Assembly: GCA_905215805.1 (NCBI GenBank)
Contig: CAJMRL010000021.1
Span: forward strand, 1 to 50,113
Source of the DNA: an uncultured bacterium
Lineage (GTDB): Bacteria; Bacillota; Clostridia; UBA1381
DNA length: 50,113 nt
Direction of reading: 5' to 3'
The notes below the pieces were generated by a model. It was not told the origin of the DNA, searched no databases, and saw nothing but the letters and a program-made list of their open reading frames with translations. Shown piece after piece: positions 48,866 to 50,113 of this stretch. Each line of letters opens with the position of its first letter. Within the stretch, counting starts at the first letter, position 1. Both the position numbers and the translations under genes were made by a program.

Positions 48866-49978
48866 ATGAAAAAAATAATTGATTTTATAAAGACCGAGAC
48901 AGTGCTCTCGGTATCTGTGCTGCTCGCGGTCCTATCTTGCTTTATAGTTCCGCCAGACGGAAAATATATGGATTACATAGATGTAAATGTAATATCGCTG
49001 CTCTTCTCGCTTATGGCGGTTATGGCCGGATTTCAGAGCATGTTCGTGTTCCGCAGGATAGGGCGGGCGCTGCTTTTGAGAACACATAGCACGATCCAGC
49101 TGTCGGCGGTGCTCGTTATGCTGTGCTTTTTTTCGAGCATGTTCATAACCAACGATGTCGCGCTCATTACCTTTGTACCGTTCGCGATAGAGCTGTTCAT
49201 GATGTGTGGCAAGAAGAAACAGCTGCTTATAACAATTGTGCTCGAAACGATAGCGGCTAATCTCGGAAGTATGCTCATACCGCCGGGAAACCCGCAAAAT
49301 CTATATTTGTATTCTATTTCGGGTATGAGCATGGCAGAGTTCGTGTCAGTGATGCTGCCGTTTACGGCTATGTCATTTGTGCTGTTGTGCATGTCGTTGC
49401 TGCTTGTGAAGAAAGAGCCTGTAAAGCTCCCGGAGGAGCGTACAGTATATCCGGCGATGGATCGCAAAAGGCTCGTTATGTACATATTGCTTTTCGCAGT
49501 CTGCCTGTGCGCTGTTTTTAAACTCGTGCCGCACTTTGTACCGCTCGCAGCAGTCATAGTGTACCTTGCGATATTTGACAGGCGAATATTCATGAGAATA
49601 GATTACGGACTGCTCCTGACATTTGTGGCACTGTTCGTGCTCGTGGGAAACCTCGCAAGGATTCCTGCAGTATATGAATTTGTGTCAGCGCTTACAGGAA
49701 CGCATCCATTTGCGGTATCGATCGGTGCGAGTCAGATAATAAGCAATGTACCGGCGGCATTGCTGATAAGCGGCTTTACCGATAACTATACGGAGATATT
49801 GAAGGGTGTGAACATAGGCGGACTTGGCACACTTATAGCATCAATGGCAAGCCTCATATCATACAAGCTCTATGCGCGCTCCGAGGGCGCAGCAATGGGC
49901 AGATATCTTGGTGTGTTTACGGTAATGAATATCGTATTCATGGCGGTGATGTGCGTGCTCAATCTTATAATGTATTGA
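48866..49978 (+). CDS. ArsB/SLC13-type anion permease
   Basis: The 370-residue membrane protein has about ten transmembrane helices. Family marks of the ion transporter superfamily are FFSSMFITNDVALITFVPF and LGSMLIPPGNPQNLYLYS, with a matching second-half hairpin (GASQIISNVPAALLISGFT) that reflects the inverted repeat of these carriers. Members move arsenite, dicarboxylates, sulfate or sodium/protons; the substrate cannot be read here. The ribosome site is weak (AGAGAT before ATG). It is shorter than many SLC13 carriers but appears complete. It shares the GC-rich composition of the propeller gene, and the two probably form one operon. The product is likely an importer or exporter for what the propeller protein handles. 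Confidence 0.8.
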   Translation: MKKIIDFIKTETVLSVSVLLAVLSCFIVPPDGKYMDYIDVNVISLLFSLMAVMAGFQSMFVFRRIGRALLLRTHSTIQLSAVLVMLCFFSSMFITNDVALITFVPFAIELFMMCGKKKQLLITIVLETIAANLGSMLIPPGNPQNLYLYSISGMSMAEFVSVMLPFTAMSFVLLCMSLLLVKKEPVKLPEERTVYPAMDRKRLVMYILLFAVCLCAVFKLVPHFVPLAAVIVYLAIFDRRIFMRIDYGLLLTFVALFVLVGNLARIPAVYEFVSALTGTHPFAVSIGASQIISNVPAALLISGFTDNYTEILKGVNIGGLGTLIASMASLISYKLYARSEGAAMGRYLGVFTVMNIVFMAVMCVLNLIMY

Positions 49979-50113
49979 TAGTAGCTGATGTAAATGGAGC
50001 TTTCAAGACTTTATGTGACAGCATAATACTGATAAAAAAGTTCATCCAAGTATAATAAAGAGTGATTTATCGTACTTAGATTTATATTTGTAAATCTATC
50101 CCCCTTAGATGGC
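49979..50113. other. Right-end intergenic stretch with an inverted repeat
   Basis: Composition falls back to AT-rich. TAGATTTA (50077-50084) and TAAATCTA (50091-50098) form an 8-bp perfect inverted repeat. No gene start is visible before the window ends. Confidence 0.5.

Overview
This is a low-GC, gene-dense bacterial chromosome segment. It reads as a strictly anaerobic Clostridia-type Firmicute. The evidence is an oxygen-sensitive class III ribonucleotide reductase, pyruvate:ferredoxin and indolepyruvate:ferredoxin oxidoreductases, Shine-Dalgarno sites on nearly every gene, sigma-A promoters with 17-bp spacers, an S-layer (SLH) anchored protein, the Firmicute dprA-topA-trmFO order, and a LytTR two-component system. 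The sugar-active proteins (GH28, GH42, a GH2-type and a GH3-type protein) suggest a plant-glycan or pectin user such as a gut or rumen clostridium. The species cannot be fixed from the sequence alone. No rRNA, tRNA, CRISPR array, insertion sequence or prophage was seen.

Layout. 1-3260 (minus strand): nrdD-nrdG-dut operon for anaerobic dNTP supply. 3436-7432: a small membrane ORF and the large pyruvate:ferredoxin oxidoreductase gene, ended by a strong terminator. 7604-9300: ECF sigma factor and its overlapping membrane anti-sigma gene. 9312-9992 (minus): ComF-type phosphoribosyltransferase. 10113-11629: a decayed gene, then a probable iron-limitation operon (DUF3793-type protein plus flavodoxin) under tandem palindromic operators. 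11684-20285: a candidate structured RNA, then dprA, topA, trmFO, a membrane-anchored thioredoxin-fold protein, a COG2509 flavoprotein and an SLH protein with a catalytically degenerate GH3 domain. 20358-20813: mscL. 20899-22236 (minus): GH28 enzyme. 22464-26708: MarR regulator with a heterodimeric ABC exporter. 26745-30520: iorA-iorB-paaK for aryl-pyruvate/aryl-CoA metabolism. 30675-37629: two-gene secreted operon (GH2-like protein and a large duplicated lectin/Ig-like protein). 37684-39639: GH42 beta-galactosidase. 39678-42524: ligA and an overlapping gene of unknown function. 42615-47643: LytTR regulator, GHKL kinase and three secreted or lipidated proteins of unknown function. 47660-49978: a beta-propeller protein and an ArsB/SLC13-type permease in clearly GC-richer DNA.

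How it fits together. Energy metabolism runs through ferredoxin: PFOR for pyruvate, IOR for aromatic 2-oxoacids, and flavodoxin as the likely ferredoxin substitute when iron is scarce. Carbohydrate genes are split between cytoplasmic enzymes without signal peptides (GH28, GH42) and secreted proteins. Two of the secreted proteins keep the fold of a glycosidase but lack canonical catalytic residues, which makes them the most interesting proteins here. The other main leads are the palindromic operators of the flavodoxin operon, the LytTR system that lacks AgrB/AgrD-like partners, and the composition shift at the right end.
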